A model generated the notes under the pieces. It saw nothing but the letters and a program-made list of their open reading frames with translations. It was not told the DNA's origin and made no database searches. A stretch of DNA of 63,125 nt from Holosporales bacterium (GTDB lineage: Bacteria > Pseudomonadota > Alphaproteobacteria > Holosporales > Holosporaceae), in the NCBI GenBank assembly GCA_947461445.1, contig CANHKV010000005.1:1-63125 (forward strand), given 5' to 3'. Position numbers and translations under genes: made by a program. Shown piece after piece: positions 37,241 to 46,031 of the stretch. Numbering within the stretch: the stretch's first letter is position 1; each line of letters starts with the position of its first letter.

Positions 37241-37600
37241 ATGTCCTTATCACCCATGATAAAACTGAATTTTCCCATAGAATTTTTTGAAAAAACCTAT
37301 ACAGAAGATGAACGGGGAGGACGCATCATTGGTTGGAAATCCTTGGGCCAAGCATGGGGAGATCTGACCCAATCGCGTGCACGATATCCCTTGGTTTTTG
37401 AAAATCAACGTCATTACCGCGGAGCGGTTTATGATGTGATCGTCAGGCACAGCCCCATGGTGAATCAAGCGGATAAAATCCTATGGAATAATCAAGATTT
37501 ATTCTATTTGTACTCGCCACAATGGCATAGCAAAGGATTTTTGAAAGTCCGATTGTTCGCATGGGAAAAACAAACCGATCTGGAAAGAAAAAAATCATGA
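37241..37600 (+). CDS. Phage head closure / head-tail joining protein
   Basis: 119 residues. A small beta-barrel-like sequence (YTEDERGGRIIGWKSLGQAW, HYRGAVYDVIVRHSPMV) typical of the SPP1 gp16-type head-closure family. The start at 37241 has a perfect aggagg site seven bases upstream; the frame opens at 37133 in the previous gene and is rejected. Its TGA overlaps the next ATG. Confidence 0.75.
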   Translation: MSLSPMIKLNFPIEFFEKTYTEDERGGRIIGWKSLGQAWGDLTQSRARYPLVFENQRHYRGAVYDVIVRHSPMVNQADKILWNNQDLFYLYSPQWHSKGFLKVRLFAWEKQTDLERKKS

Positions 37601-38697
37601 GTCATTTTATCGATAAAGAAGAAGCATGGTTTACCCAATGGTTCCAGCATATGGTCACCATTATGGGATCATCCATGGAACAAGAACGGTCCGCATTTCA
37701 AGAATTAGGGGAAGATTCGGATACAGATGGTGCACCAACCATTTACTGTACAACAAATTTGTACCAAAACGAGCAATTCCCCTTGCTGTATATTCAAAAA
37801 AACCCAGGATTATTTCGCAATCAAAAGCTATCTTTACGCATAGATATGATTTTACGCACCGTGTACGAGGGGGCCAAAGAAGAATCTCTGTGCATCATGA
37901 AGTTACGTAAAACCATGAATGAGGTTTATTCCTGCACAAAAACCTTTACCCAAGCTTATTTTGAACCCAAAAGTTTTTCTTATAAAATAACGGATAAAAA
38001 AATCCGCGACGTTATGGTGTCCTATGATGCCGTCATTTTTTGGAATGCGGCAGAAAACATCCAGAGCAATACTGGTGAGCCAAACAATGATGTGGATATC
38101 CCCACAGAAAATGTCTTGCGCATACCATTTTTACATTTGACAGCAACCCATTTAAAGCTGTTTTTACAGGATCCGGATCCATGGGGCAGAAACGATGCCA
38201 GATCTATTTTACCCCTCAGCAGTGCACGATATTGCAAGCAAACCCTGTTGACTGCACCACCGGTTGAACATTTTCATACGGCCCTATCTCATCAAAGGGA
38301 AACCTATCATCTGAACCAGGATGCGCATACATTCTGTAAATATCATGCACTGATTCAATGCCAGGATCATTCACCACCTGCCTTTTCCAAACTGGTGCCC
38401 GATCAAGAGGTCTGGTTGTACAGTGCCATACCCATGAGAGAGGATATTACGGAAAATACCCCTCTAAAAACCCGATATTGTCCCGTACCCAATACCATGG
38501 TGTTTCATGATGAACAAGAAAAAGAGACCACTCTGCACAATACGGTATGGCATTCAGGGGACAAAACCATAACGTACACACGAAATGGCGTCATCAGCTA
38601 TACGCCCATTATGCACATGAAGGTTCAAAAATTGACCCTGTCGTGCAAAGAATTTGAATCCATTGGACCCTGGAGTTTGGAATTACGAGAAATCTAA
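37597..38697 (+). CDS. Uncharacterised phage structural protein
   Basis: 366 residues, unrecognised. It starts MSHFIDKEEAWFTQWF in an ATGA overlap with the head-closure gene, so it is translationally coupled. There is no signal peptide or membrane segment. In related clusters this position holds the tail terminator and tail tube genes; the protein is too long for a simple tail terminator. The middle (YSCTKTFTQAYFEPKSFSYK) looks beta-rich. Tail or neck function is inferred only from position. Confidence 0.6.
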   Translation: MSHFIDKEEAWFTQWFQHMVTIMGSSMEQERSAFQELGEDSDTDGAPTIYCTTNLYQNEQFPLLYIQKNPGLFRNQKLSLRIDMILRTVYEGAKEESLCIMKLRKTMNEVYSCTKTFTQAYFEPKSFSYKITDKKIRDVMVSYDAVIFWNAAENIQSNTGEPNNDVDIPTENVLRIPFLHLTATHLKLFLQDPDPWGRNDARSILPLSSARYCKQTLLTAPPVEHFHTALSHQRETYHLNQDAHTFCKYHALIQCQDHSPPAFSKLVPDQEVWLYSAIPMREDITENTPLKTRYCPVPNTMVFHDEQEKETTLHNTVWHSGDKTITYTRNGVISYTPIMHMKVQKLTLSCKEFESIGPWSLELREI

Positions 38698-38764
38698 GCC
38701 AACAGATGACGGATAAATCCATTAAGACAGGGGTGGACCCCCCCCTATTCCACACAGATTCATG

Positions 38765-39646
38765 TCAAATAGGGGATTTTTTAGAGGCACGATCCAATTG
38801 AAATTCATGATGCACCAGATACAATGTGCAGGGAATGATGATGATGATGCCCGTAATATCGGAAAGCGTAGGCCATTTGTGAAACACCAACACGCTAAGA
38901 ACAGAGGAAAAAATGAATTCACTGTACCGTAATGGTTGTAATGCGGAAACCTCGCAATACGACAGGGATTTTAAAATGCATCCTAATAAACAGTTGCCCC
39001 CTAAACCCAAAATGGCCAATAAACCTAATTTCGTCATGGATGGTGTTTTCCAATAATACAGGGCAAAGGGCAATGTCCACAGGGTGGTCCACAGGGCAGA
39101 GTAAAACATCAGCGGTTGAATGCGTTCGTTTAAAATCAGTAAACGTTTGTTCACAATGTCCAGAATGGCAAACAACAGCGTGGCCAAAATGGCTAGACCC
39201 GCTGTTATGTTAACGCTGCCTGTCAGGTCAAATTGGGCACTGACCATAATGCCGATAAATCCCACCCCTGTGGCCAAAAGACGTTGCCACCCCAGACGTT
39301 CTTTTAAAAAAATACCGGCCAATACGGTGATAAAAATGGGCGTTGTAAAACTGATGGTGGTCATCATGGGTAAGGGCAACTCGATTAAACTGCAACACCA
39401 GGGCACCATGGCCAGCGCAAACAATCCGCCACGCAATCCATGCATCCAAAAATGCTTGGTGGTGTATTTTTTTGGATTGATGATGATAAAGGGAACAAAG
39501 AATAATGCCGTAAATAAAAATCGAAAAAATAAGACGTTAATGCCCGATAACTCGGCGCCAGATAATTTGCACGCCACATCATTCAGTGCGCTGATTAGAC
39601 AGGCCGATAGGCTCCATAAAGCACCTAATTGATAGCGATTGGACAT
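38765..39646 (-). CDS. EamA/DMT-family transporter inside the phage cluster
   Basis: 293 residues with ten hydrophobic segments in two EamA halves (LISALNDVACKLSGAELSG at the start, LRYSEFIFSSVLSVLVFHKW in the second half). This is the drug/metabolite transporter superfamily; rickettsial members include an S-adenosylmethionine importer, but substrate cannot be assigned here. Start ATG 39646 (MSNRYQLGAL). It lies opposite to all the phage genes and between two of them, as a cargo ('moron') gene or a later insertion would. Confidence 0.85.
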   Translation of the reverse strand: MSNRYQLGALWSLSACLISALNDVACKLSGAELSGINVLFFRFLFTALFFVPFIIINPKKYTTKHFWMHGLRGGLFALAMVPWCCSLIELPLPMMTTISFTTPIFITVLAGIFLKERLGWQRLLATGVGFIGIMVSAQFDLTGSVNITAGLAILATLLFAILDIVNKRLLILNERIQPLMFYSALWTTLWTLPFALYYWKTPSMTKLGLLAILGLGGNCLLGCILKSLSYCEVSALQPLRYSEFIFSSVLSVLVFHKWPTLSDITGIIIIIPCTLYLVHHEFQLDRASKKSPI

Positions 39647-39761
39647 AAAAAAAGAACGACATAAAAACACAATCATACCTGTTTATCCAAAAAGAGTAAA
39701 TTTTTTAAAAACAGCCTGTTGTCGTCATAGACACGATAAAATCCATCTGGAGGACGCAAAA

Positions 39762-41600
39762 ATGATTCAATTTTTTTGGGATACATCCGACAAACCCCAT
39801 CTGGAACGGCTGATCAGTGCCGTGCTGAATCACGCAGAGGGCAAGCCAGCAACCTTGACCATTACTGTGCCAGAGGACCATCTGCCCCTTTCACAACGAT
39901 GGCGTGGACTGTGGGGAACGTTAATGTATGCACACCCCCAAGAGCCAGACCCTCGTCAGCTTGGGCCAGAGGGAAACGAACAAACAACAAAGCATTTGCT
40001 GTTTTATGGAAGAACGGTTGGTTTTACAGAAAAACAAGGATACCTTGACATTCATTTGATTGCAGAAAAGGCCCCCTTTAAAACCCAATGGCCAGAAGTA
40101 CTGAAGGACATCAAGGCCAAGAATCAGCATCACGAATTGTGGGGAGACGCAGACCCCGAAGCCATGCGGTCATCCATACCTTATGCCTGGTATTGGGATC
40201 GCTGTACAGGAAAATTGGGTCTGAGTCACGCCGTTGATGGCCATAAAACTTGGGATGTGTCCGATCAATACGATCCTAAATATTATGCGATTCAAACAAA
40301 CGAGCCCTTGTCCCAAATCAATGTTCAACTATCCGCCCAGTGGGATCAATCCATTCTGGATTATGTGGATGTGGCCCCAGAAATTGCCAAACAATTTCAT
40401 AATGGGGTCATTGGAACCTTAACCGATCGTGCCTTAGAATCCGCTTGGCCAGAAACAGGCCGTTTTTTTCCATCGGGATATTTTGTCGCGCACAGCACAC
40501 TTGTGAAAAAACCATCCAGCGCTCAATATCCTGATGCCATTGTATTTTCTCCTCTGGCCACACAGGAAGATAGTGCTGCATCGCCCCCAAAATGGATTGC
40601 TGAAACCAGTTTTTATGACGCGAAATTGGTCATGGGATATTTTTATCGTCAAAAACGTAAAGAACAGGTAAATTACACCTTAAACGCTGCTTTACCCAAC
40701 AATCAACACGGTCGAACACAAGATTTGGACATCAAATTGCCCCCATTCATTCGATACGACGATTTGCCCTTGTGGAATCCTGTCATGACCTATGAACCAG
40801 GAGAAGAAGTCCAACACCAAGGCCGCGTGTATCGTTTTCAGGGGAATGATCAAGGCGAAAATATGGGGCAAAACAAACGTTTGTCCCGTAACGGTTTTGA
40901 CCCATCAGAACAGTATTGGCAAGAAATTCCAGAAAAAACCAAATGGTTGCTGCCGGCAGTATCGGATTCATTTTTCAACCAGACTCTGGGAAAAGAATTA
41001 TTCGAATATACGCTGCATCGGGCCAAAACAGCCTTGATTTGGGGGACACGCTGTATGGAAATACAGATCAGAGGAACCTTAAAGCATTTCCACAATATCA
41101 CCTTGAATGACTGCTTTTCATTGGCTGAAACCCCTGATTCGGACAAAAAAATCACAGGAAAAGTGGTGGATTATACCCTGAATATGGATGGTCTGCACAA
41201 TCAAGCATACGTTCAGATCAAAGGTGCTTTTTTTATGCCGTTCGACGACGTGCCACCACCCGCTTCAGACCTGGATGAAAAAAAGATCATGGCCATTGAT
41301 GGGTTGCTCTGTCTTTGGCCTGAACAAGGGCCTCCTGTGGATATCCTTTCTGAAAAATTGAAAGAAAACGTGTGCAAAAAAATCGATGTTTTTAATCCCA
41401 TAGACGATCAATTACAGCATTTAGAAACCCTGCAGGAAAAAATGTGGACCGATGATTGGGATGCCACCAGTGTGCACGCCAAGGAAACACGCATTCGTTT
41501 GCATTTTCACAGTTTGCGCACCAGGCAATGCCTGGAACACACCATCCCTGTGGACATATTAACCCCTTATCGACCTGAAAAAAACGACGGATCACAATGA
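39762..41600 (+). CDS. Phage structural protein with carbohydrate-binding-like segment
   Basis: 612 residues. Start ATG 39762 (MIQFFWDTSDKP) with a ctggagga site; the longer frame from 39639 runs over the divergent promoter region and is rejected. No family recognised for the N-terminal half. Around residues 340-390 the pattern LWNPVMTYEPGEEVQHQGRV..RFQGN...FDPSEQYWQEI looks like a chitin-type carbohydrate-binding module (CBM5/12: W...Y..G..V...G..Y......P....W). A tail fibre or receptor-binding protein would fit, by inference. Confidence 0.6.
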   Translation: MIQFFWDTSDKPHLERLISAVLNHAEGKPATLTITVPEDHLPLSQRWRGLWGTLMYAHPQEPDPRQLGPEGNEQTTKHLLFYGRTVGFTEKQGYLDIHLIAEKAPFKTQWPEVLKDIKAKNQHHELWGDADPEAMRSSIPYAWYWDRCTGKLGLSHAVDGHKTWDVSDQYDPKYYAIQTNEPLSQINVQLSAQWDQSILDYVDVAPEIAKQFHNGVIGTLTDRALESAWPETGRFFPSGYFVAHSTLVKKPSSAQYPDAIVFSPLATQEDSAASPPKWIAETSFYDAKLVMGYFYRQKRKEQVNYTLNAALPNNQHGRTQDLDIKLPPFIRYDDLPLWNPVMTYEPGEEVQHQGRVYRFQGNDQGENMGQNKRLSRNGFDPSEQYWQEIPEKTKWLLPAVSDSFFNQTLGKELFEYTLHRAKTALIWGTRCMEIQIRGTLKHFHNITLNDCFSLAETPDSDKKITGKVVDYTLNMDGLHNQAYVQIKGAFFMPFDDVPPPASDLDEKKIMAIDGLLCLWPEQGPPVDILSEKLKENVCKKIDVFNPIDDQLQHLETLQEKMWTDDWDATSVHAKETRIRLHFHSLRTRQCLEHTIPVDILTPYRPEKNDGSQ

Positions 41601-41642
41601 GTCATCAGAATACAATCCGCCCCTAATGATTGGAGTAGAACC

Positions 41643-42446
41643 ATGAAAAAAAATTTATCCAGCATCCGATTGCGCCAGAAAAGACCGTGGTTATTGTATG
41701 GCTTTTCTGCCCCAAATATTCCCCAAGACAATTATGTGGGCGATGCAGATTTGTACATGGGTGGGCTGTCTCAGCCATTACATTTCAAAGATATGGCCTC
41801 TGTTTTTCCGGAAAAAGTCATCTTTGACCTGACCTTGTCTATGGCCATGGTTGACCAGAGTACAACGGTGGTTATTTTGCCAATAGAGGATGGGGATGAT
41901 GGGGGAAACGGACCCCATATTATTGAAAATATTTACGAAAAGCATCCAGCCGTTCGGTCCATATCATGGTCAAAACCATTGAATATCCACTGTGTACATC
42001 ACGGTGCCATACGTCCCAATGATCCTTCCTGGACCATCCTCATGCCCTATGACACCTATCAATTTGATGGCCTAGAGGCAGGCGAAATGAACGTGAGGGA
42101 AAATCAATATTACAGCTACGGAGGAATGTGGAATATGGACACCTCTATGGATAAAATTACCGCTGTTAACGCCCGATTTTCTTATGATTCTGGCCATATG
42201 GATATGACAGAGGAAGATACTTTTGGTTTGGCTGTTCTGGGTGGTGGCATTACGATGCAGATGAATAATGCGCAGACCAGCCTCTTGACCTTTCAATCGT
42301 ATAAAACCTATGCCCAGCAGGCACAGCACCATAACGATTGGAACAACGATGGGGAACAGTATGCTCAAAAGTACCGATCCATGCATTACCAAATGCTGGA
42401 TCAAACCACCATGCGTGTGTATTTTAGCCAAAACAATACATCGTAA
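41643..42446 (+). CDS. Uncharacterised phage-cluster protein
   Basis: 267 residues, not recognised. Soluble, beta-rich appearance, with LYGFSAPNIPQDNYVGDAD near the N-terminus and acidic segments (EDGDDGGNG). ATG at 41643 follows ttggagtag. It sits 42 bases after the putative fibre gene on the same strand, so is probably part of the same transcription unit and virion-related. Confidence 0.55.
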   Translation: MKKNLSSIRLRQKRPWLLYGFSAPNIPQDNYVGDADLYMGGLSQPLHFKDMASVFPEKVIFDLTLSMAMVDQSTTVVILPIEDGDDGGNGPHIIENIYEKHPAVRSISWSKPLNIHCVHHGAIRPNDPSWTILMPYDTYQFDGLEAGEMNVRENQYYSYGGMWNMDTSMDKITAVNARFSYDSGHMDMTEEDTFGLAVLGGGITMQMNNAQTSLLTFQSYKTYAQQAQHHNDWNNDGEQYAQKYRSMHYQMLDQTTMRVYFSQNNTS

Positions 42447-42519
42447 ATTATTTTTCATCTTTTTGTTTTTTGCATTTCACACAGAAAAAATACTTTTTTG
42501 AAATAGGAGCATACATCGT

Positions 42520-43005
42520 ATGTCCGATCATTCCCATACAGACCCTTTTGTTGCACCGGAACCCGTATGTGCGGTGTTTCAAGAAAACCTATACCGGTAT
42601 TACCCAAATTATCGTGGAAAATTGACCACCGAACAATGGCATCAACTGCATCAATTGGCCAAAACCATTACGACAAAAACAGACAGTGCAGCCATATGGC
42701 AAATACTCGAATCTAATCCTTTGATATTTATGTATTTTCGTTATCAAATAGACCGTATTCACCAGGTGTCCAGAACACTCCGAACCAGAGGTTTATTATT
42801 TAATGTGATCATTTTTATTATGGGGGCAGTGTGGTCTTGGGGGATTAATGAAATAGATCCGACAGTCGTATATGTGGGATCTTTTTTAGCAGGTTTTTTG
42901 GGTCCTTTGGCGCAAAAAGGCTTGGAAAAAATCAAGAATATAGACCGTTTAAAGGCCAATGCTGGGTTGGAAAACCAGGCCAATCACCATCAAAAAAAAG
43001 GATAA
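42520..43005 (+). CDS. Small membrane protein, possible holin
   Basis: 161 residues. Two hydrophobic segments near the C-terminal half (LLFNVIIFIMGAVWSWGI and VVYVGSFLAGFLGPLA) with a charged end (KGLEKIKNIDRLK). This resembles small holin-like phage proteins with two membrane spans, but many other membrane proteins do too. Start with taggag upstream. Confidence 0.5.
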   Translation: MSDHSHTDPFVAPEPVCAVFQENLYRYYPNYRGKLTTEQWHQLHQLAKTITTKTDSAAIWQILESNPLIFMYFRYQIDRIHQVSRTLRTRGLLFNVIIFIMGAVWSWGINEIDPTVVYVGSFLAGFLGPLAQKGLEKIKNIDRLKANAGLENQANHHQKKG

Positions 43006-43012
43006 TGCCATC

Positions 43013-43477
43013 ATGCCCAGATCAAAAAATATAAAACAAGAAACCTGTGACCAATGGACCCATACAAAACAATCATCAAGAGCCTGCGGGGAACCGATCA
43101 CAGAATCAGAAAGGACTCCACGTTCCATGGAACAATGGATCCGAGATTTGGAAATTATTTTTGAAAAAGCCATGAAGGAAGACAAACTCAACATTGCCTT
43201 AAAAGCAAAAGAGTTATTGGCAAGAAATAAAGGGTGGATTGCAGGGGGAGTCGCATCAACTCCCCTCTCTATTAAAAGCATAGATCAGTGGACTTTGCAA
43301 GAGGTTAATGCTTTGATTGCCCAATTAGATGCCTATGGCGATCCTGATGCCGAATCGGGCAGGCCAATACTGGATGGAACAGAGTCTGAGCGTCACTCTG
43401 ATCCAAAGGAATCCCCGGAAAAAGCATGGGGTACGCAACCATTGGATGGGGATGACGATTGCGACCCCAAAGGGTAA
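43013..43477 (+). CDS. Uncharacterised phage-cluster protein, faintly small-terminase-like
   Basis: 154 residues. The start ATG 43013 (MPRSKNIKQETCD) lies seven bases after the previous stop. The core MEQWIRDLEIIFEKAMKEDK followed by LNIALKAKELLARNKGWIAG recalls the KALELLGKHLGMF motif of phage small terminase subunits. The C-terminus is acidic and disordered. If it is a small terminase, its position at the 3' end without a large subunit is odd. Low confidence in function. Confidence 0.5.
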   Translation: MPRSKNIKQETCDQWTHTKQSSRACGEPITESERTPRSMEQWIRDLEIIFEKAMKEDKLNIALKAKELLARNKGWIAGGVASTPLSIKSIDQWTLQEVNALIAQLDAYGDPDAESGRPILDGTESERHSDPKESPEKAWGTQPLDGDDDCDPKG

Positions 43478-43603
43478 ACCCCCCAGGGCCGTACATCACA
43501 TCAACAGAACGCAGAACGGGGTAAAGCAACCCCAGAGCGCCAGGGTTGACGTCTGATCCATTGTGGGAAAGGATAAAGAAACCTCTTTTGTTTTCTTGCC
43601 CTG

Positions 43604-44824
43604 ATGACCATTTTCCACAGTGCCCTGATGCAAACCCTTTACCAGCGGGGGTTTATTCATCAAACAACCCCCATAGAAGCCCTAGATGCGGCCCTGAATG
43701 CCGGCCCCATGACGGTGTATTATGGCTGCGATGCCACGGCGTCCAGTTTGCATGTGGGGAATTTGCTGGGATTAATGGTGATGCGTATGATCCAAGATAT
43801 GGGCCATCGTGCCGTGTTGTTATTGGGTGGAGGAACCACAAAAATAGGCGATCCATCCGGGCGGGACAGTACGCGAAAATTGTTAACAGATGCAGAGATT
43901 AACACGAATATTTCTGGAATTTTATCCTGTTATCGGCGCGTTTTGAATCCGGAATCCATGGTGGTGGTCAATAATGCCGATTGGTTAGATTCCTTGGGGT
44001 ATACCTCCTTTTTGCGGGAAATCGGGGTGCATTTTTCCGTTAATCGTCTGTTGAACTTTGACAGTGTAAAAAACCGATTACAGCGGGAAGAATCCCTCAG
44101 TTTTATCGAATTTAATTATATCTTGATGCAATCGTACGATTATTGGAAATTGTACCAAAATCACGGGTGCGCTCTGCAAATCGGTGGGGGCGATCAGTGG
44201 GGCAATATTGTCAGCGGTGTGGATTTGATTCGTCGTTTAGAGGGTGTCCACGTGCATGGATTAACCTGGCCATTATTGGAAACCAGCACTGGGGCAAAAA
44301 TGGGGAAAACAGCCCAAGGCGCGGTATGGTTGGATCCCGCATTATGCAGTGCTTATGATTATTGGCAATTTTGGAGGAATGTGGATGATCGCGATGTGGT
44401 GCGATTTTTAAAATTATTTACCTTTTTGCCCATGGATGTGATCGAACCCTTTGAATCCATCACAGGCTCGGCCTTGAATGAGGCGAAAATTCTGTTGGCC
44501 AATCAGGCCACGGCATTGATTCATGGTTCTGATGCCGTGCAAGGGCTGACATCGGCCCATCAGACGGCTTGCGCCTATCCTCAGTACGTACTGACACCGC
44601 AGGATCAAGATCAGGGCGTTTTGGTATACAAGATATTGGTGTCTTTGGGGTGGGTCAGTTCTGGTCGAGAAGGGCGGCAGAAAATTACCGAAGGTGCTGT
44701 AAAAATCGATGGTGTTAAAGTATCTGATCCCATGGAAACATTCACCTGGGACGTCACAACGCCATCGGATTCCTATCGCATCGCCTGTGGGGGGAAAAAA
44801 ACAGCCCTTTTGGTCCTGGGTTAA
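43604..44824 (+). CDS. tyrS: Tyrosyl-tRNA synthetase
   Basis: Class I aminoacyl-tRNA synthetase for tyrosine. YYGCDATASSLHVGNLLG contains the HIGH-type motif (HVGN), followed by GGGTTKIGDPSGR, SYDYWKLYQNHGCALQIGGGDQWGN and the KMSKS-type loop GAKMGKTAQGAVWLD. A C-terminal S4 RNA-binding domain (VSSGREGRQKITEGAVKIDG) is present. 406 residues. Confidence 0.96.
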   Translation: MTIFHSALMQTLYQRGFIHQTTPIEALDAALNAGPMTVYYGCDATASSLHVGNLLGLMVMRMIQDMGHRAVLLLGGGTTKIGDPSGRDSTRKLLTDAEINTNISGILSCYRRVLNPESMVVVNNADWLDSLGYTSFLREIGVHFSVNRLLNFDSVKNRLQREESLSFIEFNYILMQSYDYWKLYQNHGCALQIGGGDQWGNIVSGVDLIRRLEGVHVHGLTWPLLETSTGAKMGKTAQGAVWLDPALCSAYDYWQFWRNVDDRDVVRFLKLFTFLPMDVIEPFESITGSALNEAKILLANQATALIHGSDAVQGLTSAHQTACAYPQYVLTPQDQDQGVLVYKILVSLGWVSSGREGRQKITEGAVKIDGVKVSDPMETFTWDVTTPSDSYRIACGGKKTALLVLG

Positions 44825-45000
44825 CAGGACTTTGGCAGTGGTTGATGCCTATGATCCATTCTTTCCAGCGTCATCTGGCGTGGGAATACACACACATTTT
44901 TTTCCTTTTCATCATAACGATGACCTGGAATGGCTGTTTCTGTTGTTTCGATGCCAACCCCCTTGGGGCAAAAACCAAGCCATACTGGAACCCCAGGTGT

Positions 45001-45834
45001 TCAGACCATATCCCTGTGGTATTGGCGGGTTATAAATCCTTTGCTGCCTAAATATTCGGCTGTTTTTTCGGCCGTGCATACCGATCGATGACGCCCACCA
45101 GAGCACCCAAAAGCCACCACAAAGGATGGCCGCCCCCCCGTTAACATGTGATCCAGCAAGGGGAAAAGCATGGACTTAAAGCGTTGGAATTCTTGGCATT
45201 GATGGAAAAACTCTTGTACATCTGGCGATTGCCCCGTCAGCAATTTCATGCTCTTGTTGTAATACGGGTTGGGCAAAAAACGCATGTCAAAAACGAAATC
45301 AGCCGATTCAGGCACCCCTCTGCGATAGGCAAAGGACATCACGTATACGGTTGTACCCATGGGATTGATCAAGTTTAATCGCCGCTGTAAATTGCTTTTC
45401 AGTTCTGGAGGTGATCGGTGTGTGGTGCTGATATAATGATCAGCCGATGCTTTGACCGGTTGCAAAAAAGATTGTTCTTCAGCAATCAGGGCGCTGATGG
45501 TGTCTCGATTGCCAAAAGGGTGCAGGCGGCGTGTTTCTCGGTATCGATTTTCCAGGGATTCCAAAGACGCATCAAAAAACAAAACCGTAACGTCTATCAG
45601 TTGACGCAAAGCAGAAACGGTACTGGAAAAGTTTTCAGGATTAAATCCACGGGTGCGAATATCAATGCCCACAGCCAAAATGGCGTTCGGGTTTTTTTCC
45701 AGTACCAATCCATGGCACAAGGACAGCGGGATATTGTCCATGACCTCACAGCCCAGGTCTTCTAGTGTTTTCAAGGCCGTGGTTTTACCCGATCCGGACA
45801 TGCCAGTAATGATAATCAGAGAGGGTGTTTTCAT
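45001..45834 (-). CDS. rapZ: RNase adapter / nucleotide-binding protein RapZ family
   Basis: 277 residues. P-loop ITGMSGSGKTTALKTLEDLG, then NIPLSL, FFDASLESLENRYRETRRLHP and the C-terminal signature AFGCSGGRHRSVCTAEK are those of RapZ/YvcJ. In enterobacteria RapZ guides RNase E to GlmZ and controls glmS; in other lineages the role is less clear. No hprK or ptsN gene adjoins it, which is the usual alphaproteobacterial neighbour set. Confidence 0.92.
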   Translation of the reverse strand: MKTPSLIIITGMSGSGKTTALKTLEDLGCEVMDNIPLSLCHGLVLEKNPNAILAVGIDIRTRGFNPENFSSTVSALRQLIDVTVLFFDASLESLENRYRETRRLHPFGNRDTISALIAEEQSFLQPVKASADHYISTTHRSPPELKSNLQRRLNLINPMGTTVYVMSFAYRRGVPESADFVFDMRFLPNPYYNKSMKLLTGQSPDVQEFFHQCQEFQRFKSMLFPLLDHMLTGGRPSFVVAFGCSGGRHRSVCTAEKTAEYLGSKGFITRQYHRDMV

Positions 45835-46031
45835 AAAAAACCTTTGTCAACCATGGGGTATAAAGAGCGCTCTTGAAAAAAACAAAGAGGGTTGTTTTTT
45901 CCTTGTGGCATGAGGAATGAGATAGGTTTTGTGATCATATCACAGGCAAGACATGGGCAGCCAGAGGTTTCAGAGAAAAAACCTTGGGTTTTACATCCTC
46001 ATTGGGTTTGGATTTCATGGTGACACAAGGG

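Larger units (their letters stand above)
33355..43477 (+). mobile_element. Reduced prophage / GTA-like head module
   Basis: Eleven plus-strand genes, interrupted by one inverted transporter gene. The order portal, prohead protease, capsid, gp6-like connector, head closure is the standard HK97 or gene-transfer-agent order. There is no integrase, repressor, large terminase, tape measure or lysozyme that I can recognise, and no tRNA-borne attachment site at the edges. It looks like a fixed remnant or a domesticated particle cluster. Confidence 0.75.

Noticed and set aside
39639-39761. Upstream 41-residue extension of the putative fibre protein
   Set aside because: It overlaps the start of the divergent EamA gene, and ctggagga lies just before ATG 39762.
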